Shown here piece after piece: positions 8,165 through 18,200 of a stretch of DNA of 64,000 bases. A model generated the notes under the pieces. That model had not been told where the DNA came from. It did not search any database and worked only from the letters and a program-made list of their open reading frames with translations. Position numbers and translations under genes: made by a program. Each line of letters starts with the position of its first letter. Position 1 is the first letter of the stretch. The stretch spans positions 18,296 through 82,295 of the forward strand of contig NZ_JADPFC010000007.1 of assembly GCF_015668195.1 (NCBI RefSeq), read 5' to 3'. This DNA is from Romboutsia_C sp015668195. GTDB lineage: Bacteria > Bacillota > Clostridia > Peptostreptococcales > Peptostreptococcaceae.

Positions 8165-8881
8165 ATGATGAGAAATTCTCAAGTTGGATACAACTGTATA
8201 TATAATTTGTTGCATATAAAATTTAATGAAGACTTTGGGAGAGATGGAAAATTTTCATACGATTTACAGTATCCTTCTTTTTATGCTTTTAAAAATACAT
8301 ATTTTAAGGTTAACCCTTCTATACTTTCCCAATTAAATAGTACTATAAAGGCTAATGTCAATGACTTTAAAGAAGGAACCTTAAAAGAAGAAGAGGATAT
8401 TGATAGAAAGTTTAATATTATGTCATGCTATGCTGTTACATTTAATAAAAACTATGTACTAAGCTCAATATTAACACTTAAGGGATTTGTAGAAAATGAA
8501 GGCCTACTTTATAACCAACTTAATAATTTTAATATTGACTTAAATAATGGAAAAACTATCTATCTTAGAGATATTTTTAAAGAAAATGTTGATTATATAA
8601 CACTTATTACTAACTATGTTAACTATAAAATAAGCCAAAATAGAGATTTATATTATGAAAACTACGATTTATATATTCCAGAAGATCAAGCATTCTATAT
8701 AACGGATGATGGAGTCGTTATATACTTTGAGTTAGATGAGATAGCACCTAAAGATCTAGGAGTACCTAAGTTTAAAATGTCCTTTGAAAGATTTGCCCCT
8801 TACATTAATCCTAGGTTCTTTTGTTCTCCTCAAAATATTAATCCCTTAAACGCTAGACACTTTAAATATTATCTTAGATAA
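8165..8881 (+). CDS. DUF3298/RsiV-like C-terminal domain protein
   Basis: A 238-residue protein whose C-terminal half (TIYLRDIFKENVDYITLITN, then FYITDDGVVIYFELDEIAPK) fits DUF3298, the domain found in the extracellular part of anti-sigma factor RsiV and in PdaC-type deacetylases. Here there is no transmembrane segment or signal peptide, so it is probably cytoplasmic or an unusual secreted form. A GGGGG run 7 bases before ATG 8165 serves as ribosome site; a second ATG follows directly. It stands alone and ends at a bidirectional terminator shared with gadB1. Function unknown. Confidence 0.7.
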   Translation: MMRNSQVGYNCIYNLLHIKFNEDFGRDGKFSYDLQYPSFYAFKNTYFKVNPSILSQLNSTIKANVNDFKEGTLKEEEDIDRKFNIMSCYAVTFNKNYVLSSILTLKGFVENEGLLYNQLNNFNIDLNNGKTIYLRDIFKENVDYITLITNYVNYKISQNRDLYYENYDLYIPEDQAFYITDDGVVIYFELDEIAPKDLGVPKFKMSFERFAPYINPRFFCSPQNINPLNARHFKYYLR

Positions 8882-8892
8882 AATATATAATT

Positions 8893-8925
8893 AAAAAAAG
8901 AGTATGACTAAGTCATACTCTTTTT
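8893..8925. terminator. Bidirectional terminator between DUF3298 gene and gadB1
   Basis: AAAGAGTATGACT pairs with AGTCATACTCTTT, with A and T runs on both sides, between two convergent genes. Confidence 0.85.
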
Positions 8926-8943
8926 AAATAATTTTTGTGATTC

Positions 8944-10347
8944 TTAATGAGTAAATCCATATTTTTTATTTTCTTGTTTTTTACCATGAACTAATACATT
9001 AGCATTGTTTAAATCATTTATAGCCATTTTTAAATCTCTCATGAATAATTCAGCCATATCATGACTTAAGTCTGCTCTACATACTATACGTTGTATTATT
9101 GTATTTTGTAGATTAACTGGTAATGGATATGCTGGTATTTGCCATCCTTTCATTGCTAATCTATCTGCTAAATCATATAATGTCCATTCTACATTGGCAT
9201 CATCTTTTAATCTATAACATACTATTGGTAAATTTTCTCCATCATTATAGATTTTAAATAAACCAGTAGCTTCTATTTCTTTGCTTAAATACATTGCAAC
9301 GTCTTTTGTACGTTGATGTATTTGTCTATATCCTTCAAATCCAAGACGTAAGAAGTTATAATATTGTCCTATAACTTGACTTGCTGATCTTGAGAAGTTT
9401 ATAGCCATAGTTGGCATTGATCCACCTAGATAACTTACTTCAAATATTAATTCTTTTGGTAAGTATTCTTCATCTTTCCATATTACCCAACCTATACCTG
9501 GATATACTAATCCATATTTATGACCTGATGTACTTATTGAAACTACATTTTTTAATCTAAAGTCCCATTCAAGTTCTGGGTCTATAAATGGTACAAACAT
9601 ACCACCTGATGCACCATCTATGTGTATAGGTACTGATATCTTAGCTGTTTTATTATATTCTTCTAGTAAAGCATCTAATGCTTTTATATCATCAAATTTA
9701 CCTGTATATGTTATACCTAGTAAACCTACTACACCTATTGTGTAATCATCTACATAATCTAACACTTTGTCTACATCTAAACTCATGTGTTCTTCATCCA
9801 TTGGTACTAAACGCATTTCTATATCCCAATATACACAGAATTTTTCCCAACAAACTTGATATCCTGAAGATATTACTAAGTTTGGTTTCTTAGCATTTAC
9901 ATCTATTCCTGCTTCTTTTGCTCTATTTCTCCATCTGAATTTCATAGCCATACCACCTAGCATACATGCTTCAGATGAACCTACTGTTGATGTACCTATG
10001 TATTTCATATCTTCTGGTGCATTCCATAAATCTGCTAACATACTAACACATCTATTTTCCATTTCAGTTGTTTGTGGATATTCAGACTTATCTATAGCAT
10101 TTTTTTCTAATGTTTCTGCCATAAGTTTAGTTGCTTCTGGCTCCATATAAGTTTGGCAGAATGTACATAAATTAAGTCTTGCATTACCTTCATTCATTAA
10201 CTCATCTTTTATTAATTGATATGCCACATTTGGAGCAATAGAATCTTTCCCTAAAACATCTTTGGCTACCTCAGAGCCAGATTCTACTGTCCCAAATACT
10301 GGAGTATCATATTTGTCTCCTAATCTGTCGTTTCTACTAAATAACAT
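8944..10347 (-). CDS. gadB: Glutamate decarboxylase (copy 1)
   Basis: A 467-residue PLP enzyme of the bacterial GadA/GadB class, full length. The PLP-binding lysine is Lys277 in SISTSGHKYG, matching Lys276 of the E. coli enzyme. HIDGASGGMFVPF (about 242-254) carries the conserved Asp that contacts the cofactor. It converts glutamate to GABA and CO2 while consuming a cytoplasmic proton, giving acid resistance with the GadC antiporter at 13622..15043. Almost identical to copy 2 (11946..13517), with long stretches of identical DNA. A 24-bp perfect palindrome lies at 10375..10398, just upstream of the start. It has its own terminator at 8893..8925. Confidence 0.97.
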   Translation of the reverse strand: MLFSRNDRLGDKYDTPVFGTVESGSEVAKDVLGKDSIAPNVAYQLIKDELMNEGNARLNLCTFCQTYMEPEATKLMAETLEKNAIDKSEYPQTTEMENRCVSMLADLWNAPEDMKYIGTSTVGSSEACMLGGMAMKFRWRNRAKEAGIDVNAKKPNLVISSGYQVCWEKFCVYWDIEMRLVPMDEEHMSLDVDKVLDYVDDYTIGVVGLLGITYTGKFDDIKALDALLEEYNKTAKISVPIHIDGASGGMFVPFIDPELEWDFRLKNVVSISTSGHKYGLVYPGIGWVIWKDEEYLPKELIFEVSYLGGSMPTMAINFSRSASQVIGQYYNFLRLGFEGYRQIHQRTKDVAMYLSKEIEATGLFKIYNDGENLPIVCYRLKDDANVEWTLYDLADRLAMKGWQIPAYPLPVNLQNTIIQRIVCRADLSHDMAELFMRDLKMAINDLNNANVLVHGKKQENKKYGFTH

Positions 10348-10374
10348 TTTTGATTCCTCCTAATATCATTTTTT

Positions 10375-10398
10375 CTAATTATTAATATTAATAATTAG
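10375..10398. promoter_or_regulatory. 24-bp perfect palindrome upstream of gadB1
   Basis: A perfect A/T-rich palindrome (half-site CTAATTATTAAT) centred about 40 bases before the gadB1 start, in the 5' leader or promoter. No equivalent is seen before gadB2. Possible operator; a chance A/T palindrome is the alternative. Confidence 0.35.
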
Positions 10399-10576
10399 AA
10401 ATTTAATTTTTTAGCTCAAATTATTGAGCATTTTTCATTTTAGATTTTTTATATATTGTTTTGTTGTTTGTTATACTATATATATACCTCGTTTTTTGTG
10501 TACTAAACATTATTTTTTCATTTTTTTACAATTTTTTTATATATTTTTTCTTTTTTCTAAATTTTCTTTAAAATAT

Positions 10577-10634
10577 AAAAGAGTATTTTTCAACGTATAT
10601 TATAAATTCTATACATCATAAAATACTCTTTTTT
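10577..10634 (-). terminator. Terminator of the membrane-protein gene
   Basis: AAAAGAGTATTTT pairs with AAAATACTCTTTT across a loop of about 30 bases, directly downstream of the gene ending at 10680. Confidence 0.55.
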
Positions 10635-10679
10635 GCAATAAAATTTTATATTAAAATCATTTTTTCTTATTTAAGCTAA

Positions 10680-11741
10680 TTATTTTGAAGATGAAGTTCC
10701 ACTTTCTAATATAGATACTATAGAGAATAATGTAAAACAAATGGCTCCAAGCCCAATCATTACACGCGCTGGTATAAAGTATGCTATATTAAATATTTCA
10801 GCTTCAAATAAAAATGCTCCAGTAAATAAACATATAAGTGCTGTTACTACCGGTATTAAAGGTACTCTCTTAGCTAATGGATTTGATTTTCTCCATACCA
10901 TTCCTAATAAAAGTACTTTACTTAATATACTGTAACATACTATCCCTAATCCAATTAGAACAAATCCTGGTGCTATCCAAGCAGGATTTGTAGCTATTGA
11001 AAGTACTGCTATCCCCCATATTATATCTATAGTTCCTAATATAACAACAAATATTGACCATTTATAGCGTTCTTTCTCTGTAAACTTATTTTGTATTTGT
11101 CTTACAACACTAGCTACTAGTGCTACTAAGCTAGTACAAACTAATGAGATTCCTATTAGTACATGGCCTGCTACAAAGTTATCAGTAGCTGAAGATGACA
11201 TTAATAAATATAGACCTCTAAGAAAAGCAATTAATGCGCAAACAACAGGTACTGATATTAATATTTTAGCTGTAGATTCTTTAAAAGAATCTTCAGGTTC
11301 ATCTCCTTCTTTTAAATTAGAACTATTTTTAGGTATTAAAAGAAATTTAGTTGATGAAGTTGCAACTGTTGAAACACAACAAGCTATTAATCCTAATCCA
11401 AATACTACGTTTCCTGAAACAATATATGCTGGATTTTTACCTGCTGTTTCAAATAACATTATTCCTGATACCATTGTAAATATTGATGCTAAATAACCTA
11501 TGCTTGGTAAAACCCATTTATCAAAATTATTGTACTTATTTATAAGCTGTCTTATTATAGTTGCTGCAGTGGTAAATAGTGCAATACATATAGCTGTTAA
11601 ATATATCAGAACATGGCCTGCAACTACAAACTCAGATCCTATTAATTGTCCTAAATTTTTCACATAAAACCCATAACCTAGACATACCACTCCCATAAGT
11701 AATGGTATCGCCCTAAAAAATATACTAATATAATAATTCAT
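10680..11741 (-). CDS. Polytopic membrane protein with internal repeats in the gad locus
   Basis: A 353-residue protein that is almost entirely hydrophobic helices, about nine to ten segments. It is built from an internal duplication: residues about 38-125 (FVVAGHVLIYLTAI, IIRQLINKYNNFDKW, GKNPAYIVSGNVVFGLGLIA) match about 188-275 (NFVAGHVLIGISL, VVRQIQNKF, TNPAWIAPGFVLIGLGIV), and a third half-copy follows near 320-340 (FIPARVMIGLGAICFTLF). It may belong to DUF2776, but I am not certain. I start at ATG 11741, where GGAGGT lies 7 bases upstream, rather than at an in-frame TTG inside that site. Lying between two gadB genes, it may take part in acid resistance, for instance in transport or membrane sensing. 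Function unknown. Confidence 0.7.
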   Translation of the reverse strand: MNYYISIFFRAIPLLMGVVCLGYGFYVKNLGQLIGSEFVVAGHVLIYLTAICIALFTTAATIIRQLINKYNNFDKWVLPSIGYLASIFTMVSGIMLFETAGKNPAYIVSGNVVFGLGLIACCVSTVATSSTKFLLIPKNSSNLKEGDEPEDSFKESTAKILISVPVVCALIAFLRGLYLLMSSSATDNFVAGHVLIGISLVCTSLVALVASVVRQIQNKFTEKERYKWSIFVVILGTIDIIWGIAVLSIATNPAWIAPGFVLIGLGIVCYSILSKVLLLGMVWRKSNPLAKRVPLIPVVTALICLFTGAFLFEAEIFNIAYFIPARVMIGLGAICFTLFSIVSILESGTSSSK

Positions 11742-11837
11742 CTTTCTTACCTCCAAAAAAAATTTGAAAGTAGATAAAAATCAAACCAATACCTACATAT
11801 TAATTATTAGCTTGATTCATAGCTACTTATCTTATTT

Positions 11838-11881
11838 AAAAAAGCAACTAGAATTATATTTAATTCCAATTGCTTTTTTAA
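11838..11881 (-). terminator. Terminator of the gadC-gadB2 unit
   Basis: AAAAAAGCAA pairs with TTGCTTTTTT around an inner GAATT/AATTC stem, in the gap after gadB2. T runs flank both sides. Confidence 0.7.
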
Positions 11882-11945
11882 ATATATTTTACCAAGTTAG
11901 ATTAAAGGTTTGATTACTAAAATCTTATTATAATTTAAGTTATTT

Positions 11946-13517
11946 TTAGTGAGTAAATCCATATTTTTTATTTTCTTGTTTTTTACCATGAACTAATATC
12001 TTAGCATTATTTAAATCATTTATAGCCATTTTTAAGTCTCTTATAAATAATTCAGCCATATCATGACTTAAGTCTGCTCTACATACTATACGTTGTATTA
12101 TTGTATCTTGTAGGTTAACTGGTAATGGATATGCTGGTATTTGCCATCCTTTCATAGCTAGTCTATCTGCTAAATCATATAATGTCCATTGTACATCATC
12201 TTCATTTTTTAATCTGTAACATACTATTGGTAAATTTTCTCCATCATTATAGATTTTAAATAAACCAGTAGCTTCTATTTCTCTACTTAAGTACATAGCT
12301 ACTTCTTTTGTACGTTGATGTATTTGTCTATATCCTTCAAATCCAAGACGTAAGAAGTTATAATATTGTCCTATAACTTGACTTGCTGATCTTGAGAAGT
12401 TTATAGCCATAGTTGGCATTGATCCACCTAGATAACTTACTTCAAATATTAATTCTTTTGGTAAGTACTCNNNNNNNNNNNNNNNNNNNNNNNNNNNNNN
12501 NNNNNNNNNNNNNNNNNNNNNNNNNNNNNNNNNNNNNNNNNNNNNNNNNNNNNNNNNNNNNNNNNNTCTTGAGAAGTTTATAGCCATAGTTGGCATTGAT
12601 CCACCTAGATAACTTACTTCAAATATTAATTCTTTTGGTAAGTACTCTTCATCTTTCCATATTACCCATCCTATACCTGGGTATACTAATCCGTATTTAT
12701 GTCCTGATGTACTTATTGAAACTACATTTTTTAATCTAAAGTCCCATTCAAGTTCTGGATTTATAAATGGAGTAAACATACCACCTGATGCAGCATCTAC
12801 GTGTATAGGTAATGATACTTTAGCTGTTTTATTATACTCTTCTACTACTGCATCTAATGCTTTTATATCATCAAATTTACCTGTATATGTTATTCCTAAT
12901 AAAGCTGCTATACCTATTGTATAATCATCTACATAATCTAACACCTTATCAATGTCTAAACTCATATGTTCTTCATCCATTGGTACTGTACGCATTTCTA
13001 TATCCCAATATACACAGAATTTTTCCCAACAAACTTGATATCCTGAAGATACTACTAAATTTGGTTTTTTAGCATTTACATCTATCCCTGCTTTTTCTGC
13101 TCTATTTCTCCATCTGAATTTCATAGCCATACCACCAAGCATACATGCTTCAGATGATCCTACTGTTGATGTTCCTATATAGTTCATCTCTTTTGGTGCA
13201 TTCCATAGGTTAGCTATCATATCAACACATCTATTTTCCATCTCTGTTGTTTGTGGATATTCAGATTTATCTATAGCATTTTTTTCTAATGTTTCTGCCA
13301 TAAGTTTTGTTGCTTCTGGCTCCATATAAGTTTGACAGAATGTAGCTAAGTTAAGTCTTGCATTACCTTCATTCATTAACTCATCTTTTATTAATCTATA
13401 GGCTATGTTTGGAGCAATAGAATCTTTCCCTATTACATCTTTTGGAATATTAGAGCCAGACTCTATTGTCCCAAACACTGGTGTGCTGTACGTATCTTCT
13501 TTTTTACTACATAACAT
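11946..13517 (-). CDS. gadB: Glutamate decarboxylase (copy 2), interrupted by an assembly gap
   Basis: A second GadB, close to copy 1 over its whole length, with the same SISTSGHKYG lysine motif and HVDAASGGM cofactor segment. As written the frame is 523 codons because it contains 96 N (12471..12566) and an 81-base segment present on both sides of the gap. Removing the N run and one 81-base copy takes away 177 bases and leaves 464 residues, exactly copy 1 (467) minus a 3-residue N-terminal difference. The true gene is therefore almost surely a normal, intact gadB. It lies 104 bases downstream of gadC and is probably cotranscribed with it; terminator at 11838..11881. Confidence 0.93.
   Translation of the reverse strand: MLCSKKEDTYSTPVFGTIESGSNIPKDVIGKDSIAPNIAYRLIKDELMNEGNARLNLATFCQTYMEPEATKLMAETLEKNAIDKSEYPQTTEMENRCVDMIANLWNAPKEMNYIGTSTVGSSEACMLGGMAMKFRWRNRAEKAGIDVNAKKPNLVVSSGYQVCWEKFCVYWDIEMRTVPMDEEHMSLDIDKVLDYVDDYTIGIAALLGITYTGKFDDIKALDAVVEEYNKTAKVSLPIHVDAASGGMFTPFINPELEWDFRLKNVVSISTSGHKYGLVYPGIGWVIWKDEEYLPKELIFEVSYLGGSMPTMAINFSRXXXXXXXXXXXXXXXXXXXXXXXXXXXXXXXXEYLPKELIFEVSYLGGSMPTMAINFSRSASQVIGQYYNFLRLGFEGYRQIHQRTKEVAMYLSREIEATGLFKIYNDGENLPIVCYRLKNEDDVQWTLYDLADRLAMKGWQIPAYPLPVNLQDTIIQRIVCRADLSHDMAELFIRDLKMAINDLNNAKILVHGKKQENKKYGFTH
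12390..12470. repeat. 81-base direct repeat, left copy (assembly artefact)
   Basis: Identical to 12567..12647 on the other side of the N run. Both copies end precisely at the gap edge, as expected for two overlapping contig ends placed side by side rather than merged. Confidence 0.9.
12471..12566. other. Assembly gap (96 N)
   Basis: Run of 96 N inside gadB2. It is bordered on both sides by the same 81 bases, which are also nearly identical to gadB1, so the break comes from paralogue confusion in assembly. Confidence 0.99.
12567..12647. repeat. 81-base direct repeat, right copy (assembly artefact)
   Basis: Second copy of the segment at 12390..12470, beginning exactly at the first base after the N run. 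Confidence 0.9.
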
Positions 13518-13621
13518 TTTAAAAATCCTCCTAGAACTTCATGCTTTGATTTAAATTTTTAATGATTTTTTCTAGTGTCTATTTTGCGACTTTTATACAC
13601 TTTCTTTAGAGTTAATACTAT

Positions 13622-15043
13622 TTAATTAGCCTTTCTCTTTTTATCAGTTATTGCATAAATTACAAAAGGTATTAAAACAGTTATTACAAAACTAACACTT
13701 AATATTGTTAAATACTCTGTGACACTCTTACCACTTAATTGGCTAGGTGGAACAAATGATATTACTAGAGCAAATATAGATGTTATAAATCCACATGCTG
13801 CTACTATTAATTTAAATGTTTTTCCTCCTGGAACTTGGTAAGAACGTTTTAAATCTTTATGTTTAAGTACTAAAGTAAAGTATCCTATGAAGAATAGTAA
13901 GTATCCTACTAGATATATTACAACTGTTAGTGATATTGCTGTAAGGAAAGATACGTTATTTCCTCCTCCACCAAAAGTAAGAACAGCTGCCCATATTGTA
14001 ACTACTATTCCTTGAATTAATACTAAACGTACTGGAACATCATGTTCATTTGTTTTTGTTAATGATTTAGGTAAAATTCCTTTTTGTGCTGCTGAGTACA
14101 TTCCTCTTGAAGGTCCTACAACCCAAGCACTAACTTCTCCCATTACTCCTAAAGCTAATAATAAAGCTATTAATTTTACAAGCCATGTAGCATTAGAACT
14201 AAAATGAAGTATTAAAACCTTAAATGTTTCAACAACACCTGAACTTAAGCTTAATTGAGACTTAGGTATTACAGATGCTACTGTTAAACCACCTATAGTA
14301 TTTAGTATTATAGCTAGTACTACTAATATTATCATTGCTAATGGATAATTCTTCTTAGCATTATCTAATTCATTTACATGAGATGCTGATGCTTCAACCC
14401 CCATATACGCTAATATAAATGAAACGAATACAACTAATGTATTTACTTTTGTAAAATCTGGTACGAAATATTTCATTCCAATTTTTACATCTACTGGGTT
14501 ACCTTGTACTATGTACGCTATTGATAAACCAAATAAAATTATAGCGGGTATAACTATACCAAATATAAATCCTGCTTTAGCTATCTTAGCTGTATTTTTT
14601 GTCCCACCTAATTGAGAGGCTGTTAATCCCCAGAATATAACTAAAACTCCTATAAATTTTATAGCTGGAACATTGTTTAACGCATTCCAGTTAAATATGT
14701 ATGAAACACATCCTAAAATAAAATAAATCATAGTTACAAATCCAACTGTGATTTGGAACCATTGGAAGAATATAGCTGCAAAGCCGTATCTTTCACCTAG
14801 AGTATTACCTACCCAAGCAAATATTCCCCCTTCTTGCCAACCTTCTACGGTAGCCATTTCTGCTGCACATAAAGCAACTGGTAAAAACCATAAAATTCCT
14901 CCTAATAAAAGGAAAAATACTAGATTAAATCCTGATGTTGCGAATGTTGGATATTCATAAACAGTCATTACCATTGATGCTGTCATTGCAAAGAATGCAA
15001 ACAATGTAAGTGTTCCCTTTTTACCTACTTGTGCATCTTTCAT
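13622..15043 (-). CDS. gadC: Glutamate/GABA antiporter
   Basis: A 473-residue amino-acid permease (APC superfamily) with about 12 hydrophobic helices and the GadC-type start (TLTLFAFFAMTASMVMTVYE), then MATVEGWQEGGIFAWVGNTL. It exchanges external glutamate for internal GABA, completing the proton-consuming cycle with GadB. The ATG at 15043 is preferred because AGGAG sits 8-9 bases upstream; the in-frame ATG three codons earlier abuts that site and is too close. It heads a gadC-gadB2 unit on the minus strand. The substrate call rests on similarity plus its place beside two gadB genes. Confidence 0.92.
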   Translation of the reverse strand: MKDAQVGKKGTLTLFAFFAMTASMVMTVYEYPTFATSGFNLVFFLLLGGILWFLPVALCAAEMATVEGWQEGGIFAWVGNTLGERYGFAAIFFQWFQITVGFVTMIYFILGCVSYIFNWNALNNVPAIKFIGVLVIFWGLTASQLGGTKNTAKIAKAGFIFGIVIPAIILFGLSIAYIVQGNPVDVKIGMKYFVPDFTKVNTLVVFVSFILAYMGVEASASHVNELDNAKKNYPLAMIILVVLAIILNTIGGLTVASVIPKSQLSLSSGVVETFKVLILHFSSNATWLVKLIALLLALGVMGEVSAWVVGPSRGMYSAAQKGILPKSLTKTNEHDVPVRLVLIQGIVVTIWAAVLTFGGGGNNVSFLTAISLTVVIYLVGYLLFFIGYFTLVLKHKDLKRSYQVPGGKTFKLIVAACGFITSIFALVISFVPPSQLSGKSVTEYLTILSVSFVITVLIPFVIYAITDKKRKAN

Positions 15044-15224
15044 TTGAATCATCTCCTAGGTATTAATTTTTTTAACATATACTAAATTATCTTAGGCCTA
15101 AAGTAACTTATCGTTGTTATATGACATAAATACCCACATTTCAACATACATAACCATTTGGTTTGAAATTTATTTAGTTTTCTTATTTTATAATTTTCTA
15201 ACTTTTTCCATGTGTTAAATTTAA

Positions 15225-15267
15225 TAAACACCACTTCAGAATTATCTCTAAAGTGGTGTTTATTGAT
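15225..15267 (-). terminator. Terminator of pyrF-carA-carB
   Basis: AATAAACACCACTT pairs with AAGTGGTGTTTATT, with T-rich sequence after it on the minus strand, a few bases beyond the carB stop. Confidence 0.85.
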
Positions 15268-15271
15268 TATA

Positions 15272-18200
15272 TTATTCAGCTATATTGTATACTTCTAAAC
15301 CTTCATTCATTATATGCTTCTTTTTCACTTCAACTAAAGCCTTTAATGTATCAAGTGATGTCATTACTTCCGTAGAGAACTCTGTTGCAGTTCTTCTTAT
15401 TTTAAATCCATCTCTTGTCGAGTCATTCCCTTTAGTAGGGGTATTTATTACTATATCTACTTGCTTGTTTCTTATAACATCAAGTATGTTTGGTCTAGCT
15501 TCTTCTACTCTCTTAACTACATCAGCATTTATTCCATTTTCTTGTAATGTCTTAGCTGTTCCTTCTGTAGCTACGAATGTATATCCTAATTCATTCATAT
15601 CTTTTGCTATTTCTATAAACTCTTCTTTGTCATGATTATTTATAGTTGCAAGCACTACACCTTTTTTATCAGACATAGTCTTTCCTGCTCCTAAGAATCC
15701 TTTGTATAAAGCTTCTTCTAACGTTTCACCTACACCTAGTACTTCTCCTGTAGATTTCATCTCAGGTCCAAGACTTACGTCAACGCTAGCAAGTTTTGAC
15801 ATTGAGAATACTGGCACCTTTACAGATATTAACTTAGGCTCTTTATATACACCTGTTCCATATCCTAAATCTACTAATTTTTCTCCTAACATACATCTAG
15901 TAGCCAAGTCTACTATAGGTACATTACTTACCTTACTTATATATGGTACAGTTCTACTTGCTCTTGGGTTAACTTCTATTACATATAATTCATTTTTGAA
16001 TTCTATAAACTGTATGTTTACCATTCCAAGTACGTTTAGTTCTAAGGCAATTTTTTTCGTGTAGTCTAATATTTTAACTTTTATTTCATCACTTATATTT
16101 TGGCTTGGATACATTGTTATACTATCTCCAGAATGAACCCCAGCTCTTTCTAAGTGTTCCATTATTCCTGGTATTAGTATATTTTCTCCATCACATATAG
16201 CATCTACTTCTATTTCTCTACCTGTTAAATACTTATCTATAAGTACTGGATTTTTCTTATCTCTCTTGAAGGCATCTTCTAAGTATCTAGATAACTTAGT
16301 TTCATCATAAGTTATTTCCATACCCTGACCACCAAGTACATAAGACGGTCTAACTAATACTGGGTATTCTAATCTTTTTGCTTCCTCTATTCCTTCTTCA
16401 ACTGACCATATAGCTTTTCCTTTTGGTCTGTTTATATTTAATTTTTCTAGTAGTTCTTCAAACTTTTCTCTATCTTCTGCTGCATCTATGTCTGTAAAGT
16501 CAGTTCCTAATATTTTTATATTTTTTTCATGTAAGAATTTAGCTAATTTTATAGCTGTTTGACCACCAAATTGAAGTATTACTCCATCTGGATTTTCTTT
16601 TTCTATTATGTTTAATACTTCTTCTTCTGTTAATGGTTCGAAGTATAATTTATCTGATGTATCAAAGTCTGTACTTACTGTTTCTGGGTTATTGTTTACT
16701 ATTATAGTTTCTATTCCCATTTTTCTTAATGATTTTACACAGTGTACTGAACAGTAATCAAACTCTATACCTTGACCTATTCTTATTGGTCCAGAACCTA
16801 ATACTACAACCTTTTTCTTTTCACTTACCTCTACTTCATCAAATTGTTCGTAAGTTGAGTAGTAGTATGGAGATAATGCATCAAATTCTCCTCCGCAAGT
16901 ATCAACCATCTTATATGCTGGTTGTATGTTGTATAGCTTTCTTAACTCACATAATCTCTCTGGACTTATCTTCATTAGGTCAGCTATACCTTTATCTGAG
17001 AATCCTTTTTTCTTTAGTTCTAATAGGTAATCTTTATTTAAGTCTTCTATTTTCATGCCTCTTAACTTTTCTTCTTGCTCTACTATCCACTTAAACTTGT
17101 GTATAAACCACTTATCTACACCTGTTATTTGCTCTATCATATCAACTTTATAGCCTCTTCTTATCATTTCAGCTAAATCAAATAGTCTTTCGTCATCTGG
17201 TACTACTACACTCTTCTTTAATTCTTCTAAGCTCTTTTCTTCTGAAGGAGCATGAACTAACGAATATTTTCCTATTTCAAGAGATCTTATACCTTTTAAC
17301 ATTGCAGATTCAAAATTACTTCCTATACTCATTATTTCTCCAGTTGCCATCATCTTTGTTCCTAGCTTTCTGTTAGCTTGCTTAAACTTATCAAATGGCC
17401 ACTTTGGTATTTTAACTACTACATAATCAAGAGTTGGCTCGAAACATGCGTATGTTTTCTTTGTAACTGCATTTTCTATTTCGTCTAGAGTATATCCTAA
17501 AGCTATTTTCGCAGCAACCTTAGCTATTGGGTATCCTGTCGCCTTAGATGCTAATGCTGAAGATCTACTAACTCTTGGATTTATTTCTATTATCGCATAT
17601 TCTAGACTATGTGGATTAAGTGCTATCTGTACATTACATCCACCTTTAACTTCTATTGCATTTATTATATCTATAGATGCTTTTCTAAGCATTTGGTATT
17701 CTCTATCACTTAAAGTTTGACTCGGAGCTACAACTATACTATCTCCTGTATGAACCCCAACAGGGTCTATGTTTTCCATGTTACATACAGTTATACAGTT
17801 TCCGTTCCCATCTCTTATTACTTCATATTCTATTTCTTTCCAACCTTTTATACTTTTTTCAAGTAATACTTGATTAACTGGACTTAATTGTAAGCCTTGA
17901 GTAAGTATTTCTGTAAGTTCTTCAACATTTTCAGCTATACCTCCTCCAGTTCCACCTAGTGTGTATGCAGGTCTAACAACTACTGGATATCCTATTTTTC
18001 CTGCAAACTCTAATCCACTTTCTAAGTCAGTTACTATATCACTAACTACAACTGGTTGGTCGATTTGCTTCATTACTTCTCTGAAAGTATCTCTATCTTC
18101 ACCTTTTTTAATAGATTCAACAGATGTACCTATTATTTCAACATTATATTTTTCAAGTATTCCAGCTTCATGTAATTCAACAGCTAGGTTAAGAGCAGTT

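Larger units (their letters stand above)
10348..10679. other. Intergenic region upstream of gadB1
   Basis: 332 bases without a credible gene. It holds the palindrome at 10375..10398, a small GCTCAA/TTGAGC hairpin at 10414..10429, long T-rich stretches and the terminator of the upstream membrane-protein gene at 10577..10634. The promoter of gadB1 must be here. Confidence 0.6.

Noticed and set aside
10424..10621. A 65-residue plus-strand open frame upstream of gadB1
   Set aside because: Composition is almost only Phe, Tyr, Ile and Leu from T-rich DNA, with no ribosome site and a terminator inside it.
12390..12647. A tandem duplication inside gadB2 producing a longer decarboxylase
   Set aside because: The repeat copies end exactly at an N run and their removal restores the expected length; it is an assembly error, not biology.
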